Program-made: the position numbers and the translations under genes
The notes under the pieces: generated by a model
What the model was told of the DNA's origin: nothing
What the model saw: only the letters and a program-made list of their open reading frames with translations
Databases searched by the model: none
Part shown: positions 1 to 7,478 of the stretch, piece after piece
Layout: each line of letters begins with the position of its first letter
How positions within the stretch are numbered: position 1 is the first letter of the stretch
Origin: Rhizobium rosettiformans
GTDB taxonomy: Bacteria > Pseudomonadota > Alphaproteobacteria > Rhizobiales > Rhizobiaceae
NCBI RefSeq assembly: GCF_016806065.1
Contig: NZ_CP032407.1
Coordinates: 62,001 to 126,000 of the forward strand
DNA length: 64,000 bases
Direction of reading: 5' to 3'

Positions 1-893
1 TCTATCCTTTCGTAGCGCGTAAGGGCCTCGGATACCTCCTTGGAGTGCTTTTTCAAAACTTCTATGTCGTCAGCAAAACGCCTCGGCGGCGGCAAGTGGA
101 TCCCGCTACTTGCCAACTGCTGACGCAAGGTGGTGTCGTCCCCCCCACCGCGGTCCTGCATCATCTGCCCACAAATATTTGAGAGCGCGGAGTAAACAGA
201 AACGGCATCGGTCGTAGCCCCGCAAGCCTTCAAAAGTGACCCGGCGGCAAGGGCATGTCCTTGCCCATCGTCGAAGGTGTAGACGCGTACGAATTTTGCA
301 AGATCATGCAATAGGGCCGGAGCCATCGGCTCGCTCGTTGTCCTCGTCCAGGCATCTTCGATGAGCGCTTTGAACACATCTATGGCCCGACGCTGCTCAT
401 CATTAAGCTCCCCGCCTCCAGGCTGCCGCCAAATTGCTAGCGCCTCAGGCAACGCAATGCGCACGCGCTCGGATGCTTGCGGACTGACCGCGAGCACCAA
501 ACGATCAACTTCGGGATTGAGCGGACGGTTCCAGCGTCTTGAAGCATCGCCGCGCCTGGCTTCGAACCAATGTCGCACGAACTGCCGAACAGTATTGCCA
601 AGAGCCGAGTTCGGGTTGGGAGAGAGATCAACGCTGGTTTTTGCTTGAATGGCAACGAAGCCTCCGTCACTCGTCTCCATGAGGAGATCATCGACCGGCG
701 CCTCTGTCTCAAATCTGATCCAGAGGGGCCGCGCAGCGCCCAGATCGAAAGCAGGATCGAAACGATCGCCCGCCAGTATCCAGGATGCAATCAAAGCGCC
801 AAGCTGCTGCTGGAATCGGATACCCGCAGTCGTGGCAGCGCCTCCGCCGCCAATACGGTCTGAACTCGGGTCGGCCTGCGGTGTATCGGTCAA
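1..893 (-). CDS. Partial protein with Cap4-like nuclease N-terminal domain (C-terminus beyond left edge)
   Basis: The leftward frame is open from a stop at 906-908 to the window edge, giving about 297 residues with no stop. I chose TTG at 891-893 because GAGG lies ten bases upstream; the first ATG (678-680) would cut into the conserved part. After a Gly-rich start comes a segment rich in Q and L, then E62/E64, D68-D69 and Q83-A-K85. This E...DD...QxK spacing is that of the Cap4/DUF4297-like branch of PD-(D/E)XK nucleases, which sit at the N-terminus of several anti-phage defence proteins and cut DNA when a C-terminal sensor or ATPase module is triggered. What is seen is the motif; the defence role is inference. 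The rest of the protein (about residues 100-297) is helical and was not recognised. The missing C-terminus would decide the class. Confidence 0.6.
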   Translation of the reverse strand, partial: MTDTPQADPSSDRIGGGGAATTAGIRFQQQLGALIASWILAGDRFDPAFDLGAARPLWIRFETEAPVDDLLMETSDGGFVAIQAKTSVDLSPNPNSALGNTVRQFVRHWFEARRGDASRRWNRPLNPEVDRLVLAVSPQASERVRIALPEALAIWRQPGGGELNDEQRRAIDVFKALIEDAWTRTTSEPMAPALLHDLAKFVRVYTFDDGQGHALAAGSLLKACGATTDAVSVYSALSNICGQMMQDRGGGDDTTLRQQLASSGIHLPPPRRFADDIEVLKKHSKEVSEALTRYERI

Positions 894-1158
894 AACGCTA
901 TCGCCTCAATCGGTCGTTGGATTTTTACCATCCCTCGATTTATCAGCTATGGGTTGCGCCCTCTAGCAGACTCGTTCAAACGGCACTTCAAACCCACATG
1001 AAATCACATAGTAGGTCGTCCGGTGTAATTCGACGTCAACTATTGGATCCAATATGCGGACACCTTTTCGCGCCCTTCTAGATCGAACCGACCACGCTGG
1101 CATCCAACCGCAAGGCCCGATTTAAGCTGATGCGGATTCCTCGTCACACCAACTGATA

Positions 1159-2292
1159 TCAAATCACTCCCCACGCCCGAAACCTCCCCCTGCCCGTCAT
1201 CTCGCGAAGACCGAGCTCCTGCACGATCCGCCGCGCGCCCTGAGGCGTCACCTCAAGTGTCTTCGCCACCATGCCGGCCGAGATCAACGGCCGCGACATG
1301 ACGAGCTCCACGAGCTCCGGCAGCCTCGATGACGTCCGGCGTCCCTCAAGTTTGCGCATCATCATCTGCCGCGCCAGCACCAGGCGATCATGCTCCTTCA
1401 GCCCGGTCTCGGCGGCAATCACCAACGCCCTTGAAATCGCCAGCAACCGCGTCTCGCGATCACGATGCCGGCGCCGATCGACGGGAATAGCCTTGAGCCC
1501 GACATTGATCGCTGCGAGATGGGTGCCGGTGGTGACGCCACCCTCGCGCAGGACCGAGGCGGCCAGGAGCCGACCGAGCCAGGGCGCATGCTGGAGCACG
1601 GCGATCTCATTCCAGGCATCGAGCGCCACGATGGCCTGCAGGACAGGCGGCAGATCCTGGGCGCGCGCCAGTACAGCCCGCCACTCCTCCAGCCGCTCGT
1701 CCTCATCCCAGTCGAGATCGTAGACGAAGGGATCCTTGTCCGGAGCGTTTTTGGCGCGCCCCGGCTTCTTCGCCTCGTCGATCACGGCCCCGGATCGGGC
1801 GAGTACTGCATCGATCGCTGCAAGCGCATCACCCAAACCATCATTGTCAAGATTTTCGGCCTCCCCTACCCCAGCCCCAGTGCCACCCACCTCAACATTG
1901 CCATCAGACACCCCCTCCCCGTCTCCTACTGATGATGCCGCGGGCCACGCCCGCCCGCGCAGCGAGGCGAGGCCGGGGCTTGAGAGCGCCCAACCAGCTG
2001 GATGGGCGGCGATGCGACGTCGGGTTTTCAGTATGTCGCGGGCGATGGTGAGTTCGTGGGTGGGAGCACGGATGTCGCGAAGCGCATCATGCAGGACGAG
2101 GTCTTCGAGATGGACGAGTTCACCGTCGACCCAGAGCGAGGCATGCGCCTCAAGGAAATGCGAGCGCTCAAGGAAGCCTTCACCGACGGGAGAACGGGCG
2201 ATGCGCTCGTCGAGACGCGCAAGCGCGACCGCTGCCTCGGAAGTGGGCCGCAGCAAGCTCTGGATGGGCAATTTCGCGAGATCGTAAGACAT
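1159..2292 (-). CDS. RHE_PE00001-type protein (DUF1612 with C-terminal helix-turn-helix)
   Basis: This 377-residue protein matches the layout of the DUF1612/RHE_PE00001 family, which is common on rhizobial plasmids. The N-terminal third carries a conserved stretch resembling the entry of Fic-type N domains (a Leu-Pro start, LDERIARSP, then [13 protein letters not shown]). A low-complexity Gly/Glu/Asp linker follows at about residues 120-180. The C-terminal half is the DUF1612 part, ending in a winged helix-turn-helix ([21 protein letters not shown], about 345-365). The function is unknown in the family; the terminal HTH suggests DNA binding and regulation. The gene stands alone, with about 210 bases to the toxin gene upstream and 265 to the nuclease gene downstream. 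Family membership is fairly sure, the role is not. Confidence 0.82.
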   Translation of the reverse strand: MSYDLAKLPIQSLLRPTSEAAVALARLDERIARSPVGEGFLERSHFLEAHASLWVDGELVHLEDLVLHDALRDIRAPTHELTIARDILKTRRRIAAHPAGWALSSPGLASLRGRAWPAASSVGDGEGVSDGNVEVGGTGAGVGEAENLDNDGLGDALAAIDAVLARSGAVIDEAKKPGRAKNAPDKDPFVYDLDWDEDERLEEWRAVLARAQDLPPVLQAIVALDAWNEIAVLQHAPWLGRLLAASVLREGGVTTGTHLAAINVGLKAIPVDRRRHRDRETRLLAISRALVIAAETGLKEHDRLVLARQMMMRKLEGRRTSSRLPELVELVMSRPLISAGMVAKTLEVTPQGARRIVQELGLREMTGRGRFRAWGVI

Positions 2293-2505
2293 TGAAATTA
2301 TGGTAAATGATTCGTTAAGCGAAAGCTATATGCGCATTACGGTTCTGTACTTTCCATAACGTGCCCGCGATGGCTGACCCCCGATAAGTAACCCTTATCG
2401 AAAGTGATTGATTTGACGGCGTTCGGCGCCTAAAGTCGTGGCAAATCACGGCGAAAACCACAGCTGGACGCGCAGAACTAGAGGGCTAACAACAGGATGA
2501 AGAGC

Positions 2506-2937
2506 TCAGTCGCTACGAATGGTCGCTTTGTGCCGTTGGCTTCTGGCAAGCTCGACAAACCGGCGCTTCACCTCTTCGAAGAGTGCTGGAGGCAGTGGCC
2601 CGTGATATCCGCTCTCGCTGTCAACAGGGCGAACGTCAGGCCCCGGCCAGACGAAGCGGTTGCTTTCAGTCAGTACGATCCACGACCGTTCGTCGTCGAG
2701 ACCGAGGCGGCGCTTGGTAGCCGGCGGTATTTCGATTGCGTCGCTGGGATCGGACGGCGGGGAATGGGTGATCGGCAGGACACGAACCGCAGGTGTCCCA
2801 TCTTCGAGCAAAGAAACAAACGCCAGCACAAGAGCAGGACGATCCTTGTCCCCCTCCTCTCGTCCTTCCAGATGCTGCCAGTGCCAGAGATAGGAATAAC
2901 GGAAGACCCAGCCGACCTTGGGTTCAGTCGGCAGCAT
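2506..2937 (-). CDS. PemK/MazF-like toxin of a type II toxin-antitoxin module
   Basis: The 143-residue product begins with the GWVFRYSYLWHW segment and continues with KDRPALVLAF and VRVLPITHSPP, the beta-barrel pattern of PemK/MazF-like growth inhibitors. These usually cleave mRNA when the antitoxin is lost. Its start overlaps the 3' end of the antitoxin gene by 14 bases, so the two are translationally coupled in antitoxin-toxin order. This subgroup with a Phd/YefM partner is common in alphaproteobacterial plasmids. The module may stabilise the accessory region. RNase activity is inferred from the family and not shown by the sequence. Confidence 0.8.
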   Translation of the reverse strand: MLPTEPKVGWVFRYSYLWHWQHLEGREEGDKDRPALVLAFVSLLEDGTPAVRVLPITHSPPSDPSDAIEIPPATKRRLGLDDERSWIVLTESNRFVWPGPDVRPVDSESGYHGPLPPALFEEVKRRFVELARSQRHKATIRSD

Positions 2938-3202
2938 TCTTGTCCATCAGCAGTTCGGAATTGAGATGATCCAGGCCTGGCTCCATTGTCGAAGCCTCGA
3001 TCGCGGCAAGCTCGTCGTCACTGATCGCAGCCGTCAGATTGACCTTCCGATCGCGCTTGGCCAGCCGGAGATAATCTTCATAGGCCAAGAGCACTGTGCG
3101 CGGCCGGCCATTCTTGGTGATGATGACCGGCTCTCGCACGGCCGCATCCTGGTAGGCGCCGAAATTCTTCGAAACCGCAGCTGCTGTCACAATCGATGTC
3201 AT
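2924..3202 (-). CDS. Phd/YefM-family antitoxin
   Basis: This 92-residue protein opens with MTSIVTAAAVSKNFGAYQDAA and VIITKNGRPRTVLLAYEDYLRL, the classic Phd/YefM N-terminal fold that binds the operator. The C-terminal half (about 55-92) is acidic and would wrap the toxin. The start at 3202 is supported by AAGGGG about eight bases upstream on the leftward strand. It is the first gene of a two-gene operon with the PemK/MazF-like toxin, and by family precedent it represses its own promoter, helped by the toxin. It lies back to back with the integrase gene, whose start is 78 bases away. Confidence 0.85.
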   Translation of the reverse strand: MTSIVTAAAVSKNFGAYQDAAVREPVIITKNGRPRTVLLAYEDYLRLAKRDRKVNLTAAISDDELAAIEASTMEPGLDHLNSELLMDKNAAD

Positions 3203-3245
3203 GGCAGATCCCCTTTGTTACGGGATATACGGGGTTTCCGGAACT
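3203..3245 (-). promoter_or_regulatory. Probable promoter/operator of the toxin-antitoxin operon
   Basis: The short gap before the antitoxin start has a direct repeat ACGGG-ATAT-ACGGG (3220-3233) directly upstream of the ribosome-binding site AAGGGG. Phd-type antitoxins normally bind short repeats in this position. The repeat is seen; its use as an operator is inference. Confidence 0.3.
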
Positions 3246-3279
3246 TTTGCAAACGCTCCAAGGAATCTGGAAGCACAAG

Positions 3280-4443
3280 ATGACAAGGAAAGCTCCAAAC
3301 GCCCCTTCCAGCAGCGACACACTCGCGCGCCGCGTGGAAGAACTCGATACTATCGCGTCCGTCTTGCCGATGGAGCGGCGTGACGAACTCGCCGAGCTGC
3401 TGACGGATCAGGATGTCGAGACACTCCGTCATCTCGTCAACGAGGGCATGGGCACAAACACGCTGCGCGCACTCACCTCCGATCTGGCCTACTTGCAGGC
3501 CTGGTCACTCGCAGCCACTGGACGCTCTCTTCCTTGGCCTACTCCTGAAGCGATGCTGCTGAAGTTCGTCGCTCATCATCTTTGGGATGCGGAAAAGCGC
3601 CTGGCGGATCCGGAACATGGAATGCCGGCAGAAGTCGAGGACAAGCTGCGGATCCAGGGATTTCTACGTACTCTCGGGCCGCATGCGCCTGATACCGTAC
3701 GCCGACGGCTTGCGACCTGGTCGACGCTGACCAAATGGCGCGGGCTTCAGGGGGCTTTCGGCTCGCCCGCCCTCCGGTCCGCCATCAGACTTGCTATCCG
3801 AGCAACGCCGCGACCGAGGAGGCGAAAGAGCGCGAAGGCGGTCACCGGAGACATACTTGCAAAGCTCCTCGCGACCTGTGCCACCGGCAGTCTGCGTGAC
3901 TTGAGAGATAGGGCCATTCTGATGGTAGCATTTGCTTCTGGGGGCCGACGTCGCAGCGAGATCGCGGGCCTCCGGAAAGAACAGTTACAGCAGGAGGATC
4001 CTATCGAGGTCGATAGCGGCCCTCCCCTGCCCTCTCTTTCCATCCATCTGGGCCGCACCAAGACCAGCGGTGCCGACAACGACGAATTTGTTTATCTCAC
4101 CGGCCGCCCTGTCAACACTCTGAACGCCTGGCTCAACGCAGCGAAGATCGACAAGGGTAGCGTCTTCCGGGCGATCGATCGCTGGGGCAATGTTTCGCGC
4201 CGGCCCTTGGATCCGAAGGCCATCAATGACATTCTAAAGCACCGGGCGGAACTGGCCGGGCTCGATCCGACGGAGTTTTCCGCCCATGGCCTACGCTCTG
4301 GTTATCTGACCGAAGCAGCGAATCGCGGCATTCCCCTGCCTGAGGCCATGGAGCAGTCGCGTCACCGATCCGTGCAGCAGGCTGCGGAGTACTATAACCA
4401 CGCACAGAGACGCAGCGGCCGTGCATCCCGCCTTCTAAGCTAA
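3280..4443 (+). CDS. Tyrosine recombinase (phage-type integrase)
   Basis: With the start at ATG 3280 (weak GGAAGC upstream) the protein has 387 residues, a normal length. An in-frame ATG at 3196 would extend it across the antitoxin promoter and is less likely. The N-terminal half is the core-binding domain. The catalytic domain has all expected residues: Arg in ASGGRRRSEI, Lys in LGRTKTSG, the HGLRSG box (His-x-x-Arg), His in SRHRS and the nucleophile Tyr in AEYYNHAQ. It should cut and rejoin DNA at an attachment site, but I could not identify one. A second, truncated copy lies at 6469-7062, with lrgAB-like genes and an IS6-type element between them. The two copies resemble each other closely at DNA level, so they may recombine. 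Confidence 0.85.
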   Translation: MTRKAPNAPSSSDTLARRVEELDTIASVLPMERRDELAELLTDQDVETLRHLVNEGMGTNTLRALTSDLAYLQAWSLAATGRSLPWPTPEAMLLKFVAHHLWDAEKRLADPEHGMPAEVEDKLRIQGFLRTLGPHAPDTVRRRLATWSTLTKWRGLQGAFGSPALRSAIRLAIRATPRPRRRKSAKAVTGDILAKLLATCATGSLRDLRDRAILMVAFASGGRRRSEIAGLRKEQLQQEDPIEVDSGPPLPSLSIHLGRTKTSGADNDEFVYLTGRPVNTLNAWLNAAKIDKGSVFRAIDRWGNVSRRPLDPKAINDILKHRAELAGLDPTEFSAHGLRSGYLTEAANRGIPLPEAMEQSRHRSVQQAAEYYNHAQRRSGRASRLLS

Positions 4444-4546
4444 ATTTGTCCATCGATCGAAGGGGTTGAGAATTTAACTGCGCAGTCTTTGACGACACAC
4501 TCAAATGCCGGGGCTGTTGGCCCAAATGCGATTCTAGGAGAGCCCG

Positions 4547-4915
4547 ATGCTTCGTGGACTTGCCGTCCTTCTGCTGTTCCAGTTGGTGGGCGAGAGCCTT
4601 GTGTTCTTGCTGGGAGTATCCATACCAGGTCCCGTGGCGGGGCTTGTGCTCTTGTTTGCAGCTCTTCCGGTACTGGATCGCCTATGGACGCAGGAAGCAG
4701 CAAGTATCGATGAGGCCGCCGAAACCCTACTGTCAAATCTGGGGCTGTTTTTTGTACCGGCAGGTGTCGGCGTCGTAGCGCTGGCCAGCATTCTGAGTGC
4801 TCAGATATGGGCACTCGGTGCCGTGCTCATTTTGTCCGCGATTATCACATTGATGCTCACGGTTTGGGCATTCATCCTGGTCAGAAAGCTGATCTCTGTA
4901 CGGCGTCGGTCATGA
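4547..4915 (+). CDS. lrgA: CidA/LrgA-family membrane protein
   Basis: The 122-residue hydrophobic protein has four likely membrane helices. It carries the CidA/LrgA signature: an N-terminal FQLVGE, a PGPVAGLVLLF helix, then an LGLFFVPAGVGV segment. The family consists of holin-like proteins that act with LrgB partners in murein hydrolase control, programmed lysis or export of small carboxylates such as pyruvate. Its stop overlaps the start of the lrgB-like gene (ATGA at 4912-4915), a coupled pair. GGAGAG lies about five bases before the start ATG. The position between two integrase copies suggests the pair travels with the mobile segment, but its function in this host is not known. Confidence 0.82.
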   Translation: MLRGLAVLLLFQLVGESLVFLLGVSIPGPVAGLVLLFAALPVLDRLWTQEAASIDEAAETLLSNLGLFFVPAGVGVVALASILSAQIWALGAVLILSAIITLMLTVWAFILVRKLISVRRRS

Positions 4916-5634
4916 ACCGATCGCCGATTGAGCTCTGGGTCTACCTTTCAGCCTCCCCTCTCTTATGGCTCACATTGACCCTATTTACCTGGATCTTGGC
5001 TTCCGAGCTTTCAAAAAGACTGGGACGGCATCCCCTGGTTAATCCAGTGCTCATCTCCATACTTGCACTTTCCGTCATGATGATCGCGGCCGAAGTGCCA
5101 TATGAGCGTTACTTCGCGGGAGCCCAATTCATCCACTTCTTGCTGGGCCCAGCTACAGTGGCAATCGCCGTACCTTTGTATAGGAAATGGAACGAAGTCA
5201 GGGCCTTACTGCTGCCGATCTCTGTGGCGCTCCTGGTCGGTTCAATCGTGGCTATGGCCTCTGTGATCGCGCTCGGCCAAGTCTTTGACCTCCCGCGGGA
5301 CATACTGCTGTCTTTTCTTCCAAAATCGGCAACAGCCGGCGTGGCGATGGCGGTTTCACAATCGCTTGGCGGCGATCCCTCATTGACGGCTGTACTAGTC
5401 ATTCTGACCGGCATCTTCGGCGCGCTGATCGTTACGCCCTTCATGACCATGATGCGAATAAACGACTACGCCGCTCGTGGATTTGCTGTAGGGTTGACGT
5501 CCCACGGGATCGGTACGGCTCGCGCCTACGAGGTAAACGCCACAGCAGGACTGTTCGCCGGCATTGCAATGGCGCTTAACGCTGTGGCAACATCGGTCTT
5601 AGCCCCATTTGCGGCGCGGTACCTACTTCCATGA
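4912..5634 (+). CDS. lrgB: LrgB-family membrane protein
   Basis: The start is ATG 4912, overlapping the lrgA-like stop by four bases; an in-frame ATG at 4807 lies inside lrgA and is not needed. The 240-residue protein has six or seven membrane helices. The conserved LrgB core is present: HPLVNPVLISI, LGPATVAIAVPLY, LLSFLPKSATAGVAMAVS and LTSHGIGTARA. LrgB/CidB/YohK proteins pair with LrgA-type proteins in one membrane complex. The gene ends only about ten bases before the left end of the IS6-type element, so sequence that once followed it was probably lost or displaced. Confidence 0.85.
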   Translation: MNRSPIELWVYLSASPLLWLTLTLFTWILASELSKRLGRHPLVNPVLISILALSVMMIAAEVPYERYFAGAQFIHFLLGPATVAIAVPLYRKWNEVRALLLPISVALLVGSIVAMASVIALGQVFDLPRDILLSFLPKSATAGVAMAVSQSLGGDPSLTAVLVILTGIFGALIVTPFMTMMRINDYAARGFAVGLTSHGIGTARAYEVNATAGLFAGIAMALNAVATSVLAPFAARYLLP

Positions 5635-5645
5635 GCGCACCGACG

Positions 5646-6467
5646 GCGTCGCTTTAACCGAACGCCGTTTGATGAGAGGTCTCGGTTAGGCTTTCACGCA
5701 TTGATCGACAAGGAGATTTCGCGCCATGCCGTGTAGGCATCGCCACGAAGTTCGCGGTGATCGGCGGCAGTCAGATGCTTTCGATGGAGAAGGAAGAGGT
5801 TGCCAATCTGGCCGTGAGCTGAAACGAAAGACTGGCATTGTCTAACCGATTTGAACCGCATCATGCGCCGCTCTCGTCGGCGCACAGCCAGATGGGAGTT
5901 CTCCGCTCGATTGTTAAAGGCCCTTATGTGAACGATGTTCAATGCCGGGTATCAACTCGGCCTTTGCGGCGGAGTATGACCCCAGCTTGTCGGTCACCAT
6001 CACACGCGGTGTGAAACCTTGGCTTTTCAGCAGCTTTCGCATCAGTCGGAAAGCGGCTTTCTTGTTTCGACGGCTTTGCAGGAGGGCGTCGAGAACATAG
6101 CCGTTGGCATCAATGGCGCGCCACAGCCAGTATTTCTTTCCTTTGATGGAAACGACCATCTCGTCAAGATGACATTTGTCGGCAAATTTCCCTCGCGATC
6201 GTCGGCGAAGATGGTCGGCAAATTTACGCCCGAACTTCACGGCCCATTCCGACACTGTTTGAAATGAGACATCGATCCCGCGCTCGGCAAGTAGGTCCCC
6301 GACCTCCCGCAGGCTCAGCGGGAGGCGGTAATAGAGCCATACGGCGTGCGCGATGATCTCGGCAGGAAACCGATGGCGCTTGTAGCGGTGTTCAATGTGG
6401 TCGGTCGCAAGCTTTGTCATGTAACACGCATACAACTCCGATCGGCACCAGTCAGTTAAGGCGACGC
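5646..6467 (+). mobile_element. IS6-family insertion sequence (about 0.82 kb, defective)
   Basis: Imperfect terminal inverted repeats are visible: 5646-5658 (GCGTCGCTTTAAC) and the complement of 6455-6467 (GCGTCGCCTTAAC), 12 of 13 matching. The size fits the IS6/IS26 group, and the single internal gene is an IS6-type transposase read leftward. The eight bases on the two sides are different, so there is no target duplication. That fits a later deletion or a recombination between copies. The right end falls inside a tyrosine-recombinase gene and removed its first half. Exact element ends are uncertain by a few bases. Confidence 0.72.
5694..6420 (-). pseudogene. IS6-family transposase, broken by a single-base frameshift
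   Basis: Translation starts at ATG 6420 (MTKLATDHIEHRYKRHRFP), the usual IS6 N-terminus. It continues with the HAVWLYYRLPLSLREV region, then LDEMVVSIKGKKYWLWRAID (first catalytic Asp), VMVTDKLGSYSAA (second Asp) and IEHRSHKGL. The frame closes at 5914. The rest of the family pattern, NNRAENSHLAVRRRERRM with the catalytic Glu, continues in another frame to a stop at 5694. Leftward, the sequence reads CTTTAAC where the family codes Leu-Asn as CTTAAC, so one extra T near 5916-5920 explains the break. IS6 transposases are not known to need programmed frameshifting, so I treat this copy as inactive. Confidence 0.8.
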
Positions 6468-6468
6468 T

Positions 6469-7062
6469 ACCCTTGGCGAAGCTGATCGGTACGTGCCGCA
6501 CAGATAGCCCGCGCGACGTCAGAGACAAGGCCATCCTTATGGTGGCTTTCGCGTCCGGTGGGCGGCGCCGCAGCGAGATCGCTGGTCTCCGGAAAGAGCA
6601 ACTGCAGTCGGAAGAGTCGGTCCGGATCGACGGGGCCCCTCCCCTCCAATCGCTATCCATTCATCTTGGCCGCACCAAGACCAGTGGCGCCGAGAACGAT
6701 GAAGTCGTCTACCTCACCGGTCGGCCGGTAGACGTCCTCAATGCGTGGCTTGAAGCGGGAAAGATCGACAAGGGCAGTATCTTCCGGGCGATTGATCGTT
6801 GGGGGAATCTATCGCCCCGGCCCTTAGACCCAACGGCCATCAATGACATCGTCAAGCACCGGGTCGAACTGGCCGAGCTAAATCCTGCGGAGTTTTCGGC
6901 CAATGGTCTACGATCTGGCTACCTGACAGAAGCTGCCAATCGTGGCATTCCTCTTCCTGAAGCGATGGAGCAGTCAAGGCACCGTTCCGTTCAGCAGGCA
7001 TCGCAATACTACAATAGTGCCCAAAAGCGCAGCGGCCGCGCTGCCCGGTTGATGGACTAACA
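6469..7062 (+). pseudogene. 5'-truncated tyrosine recombinase, second copy
   Basis: The frame enters from the IS right end and aligns with the last 195 residues of the integrase at 3280-4443 (LAKLL/LAKLI onward), so the core-binding half is missing. Conserved pieces include ASGGRRRSEI, LGRTKTSG, GLRSGYL, SRHRS and QYYNSA with the nucleophile Tyr. One key change is visible: the box that reads SAHGLRSG in the intact copy reads SANGLRSG here (Asn codon at 6902-6904), so the catalytic His is lost. Even if translated from an internal start such as ATG 6539, it should not recombine DNA. It is best read as a decaying paralogue cut by the IS. Confidence 0.8.
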
Positions 7063-7083
7063 TAGGGAGCAACGGAACATCCG

Positions 7084-7393
7084 ATGAGTGAGCTGCAAAA
7101 CCGCATAGTAGAACGCTTGGCAGCGCTGGACCTTTTGCAGCAGGTGGACTTGACCCGGACAAGCGGGAGAAGCTTATGACGGCAGCGATCGGCCTGTTCC
7201 ACGCTACCGGCGGGATGGCGATGAACTGAGGGAAATCGTCCTTAAGGCGAACGAACATAACCGCGGCAACGTGGCAGATGCCGTGGCCCAAATGGTCGTC
7301 GCAACTGCTGCAGTCAGTTACGCATCCGACCTCGACCTAGTCCAGGCGGCCTACAACTGGATTGATAGCACGCCGATCTCGCTGTCCGACTGA
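7084..7393 (+). pseudogene. Small gene of unknown function with two frameshifts
   Basis: A start at ATG 7084, with GGAG about 14 bases upstream, opens MSELQNRIVERLAALDLLQQ. The sequence then continues sensibly in the next frame (DPDKREKLMTAAIGLFHATGG) and finally in the third (GDELREIVLKANEHNRGN... to WIDSTPISLSD, stop 7391-7393). Joined, this gives a helical protein of about 100 residues. Two single-base changes, near 7150 and in the G-run near 7215, break it. I do not recognise the family. The gene lies between the truncated recombinase and the sensor kinase, and its decay fits the scarred nature of this edge. Confidence 0.5.
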
Positions 7394-7478
7394 GCTGTTT
7401 GGATTTCCGTTGATCTTTGTGTCCCGTCTCTTTAGCTGTGTTCACAACAGCAACCGGACATCATCGGGAGGATGGGCG

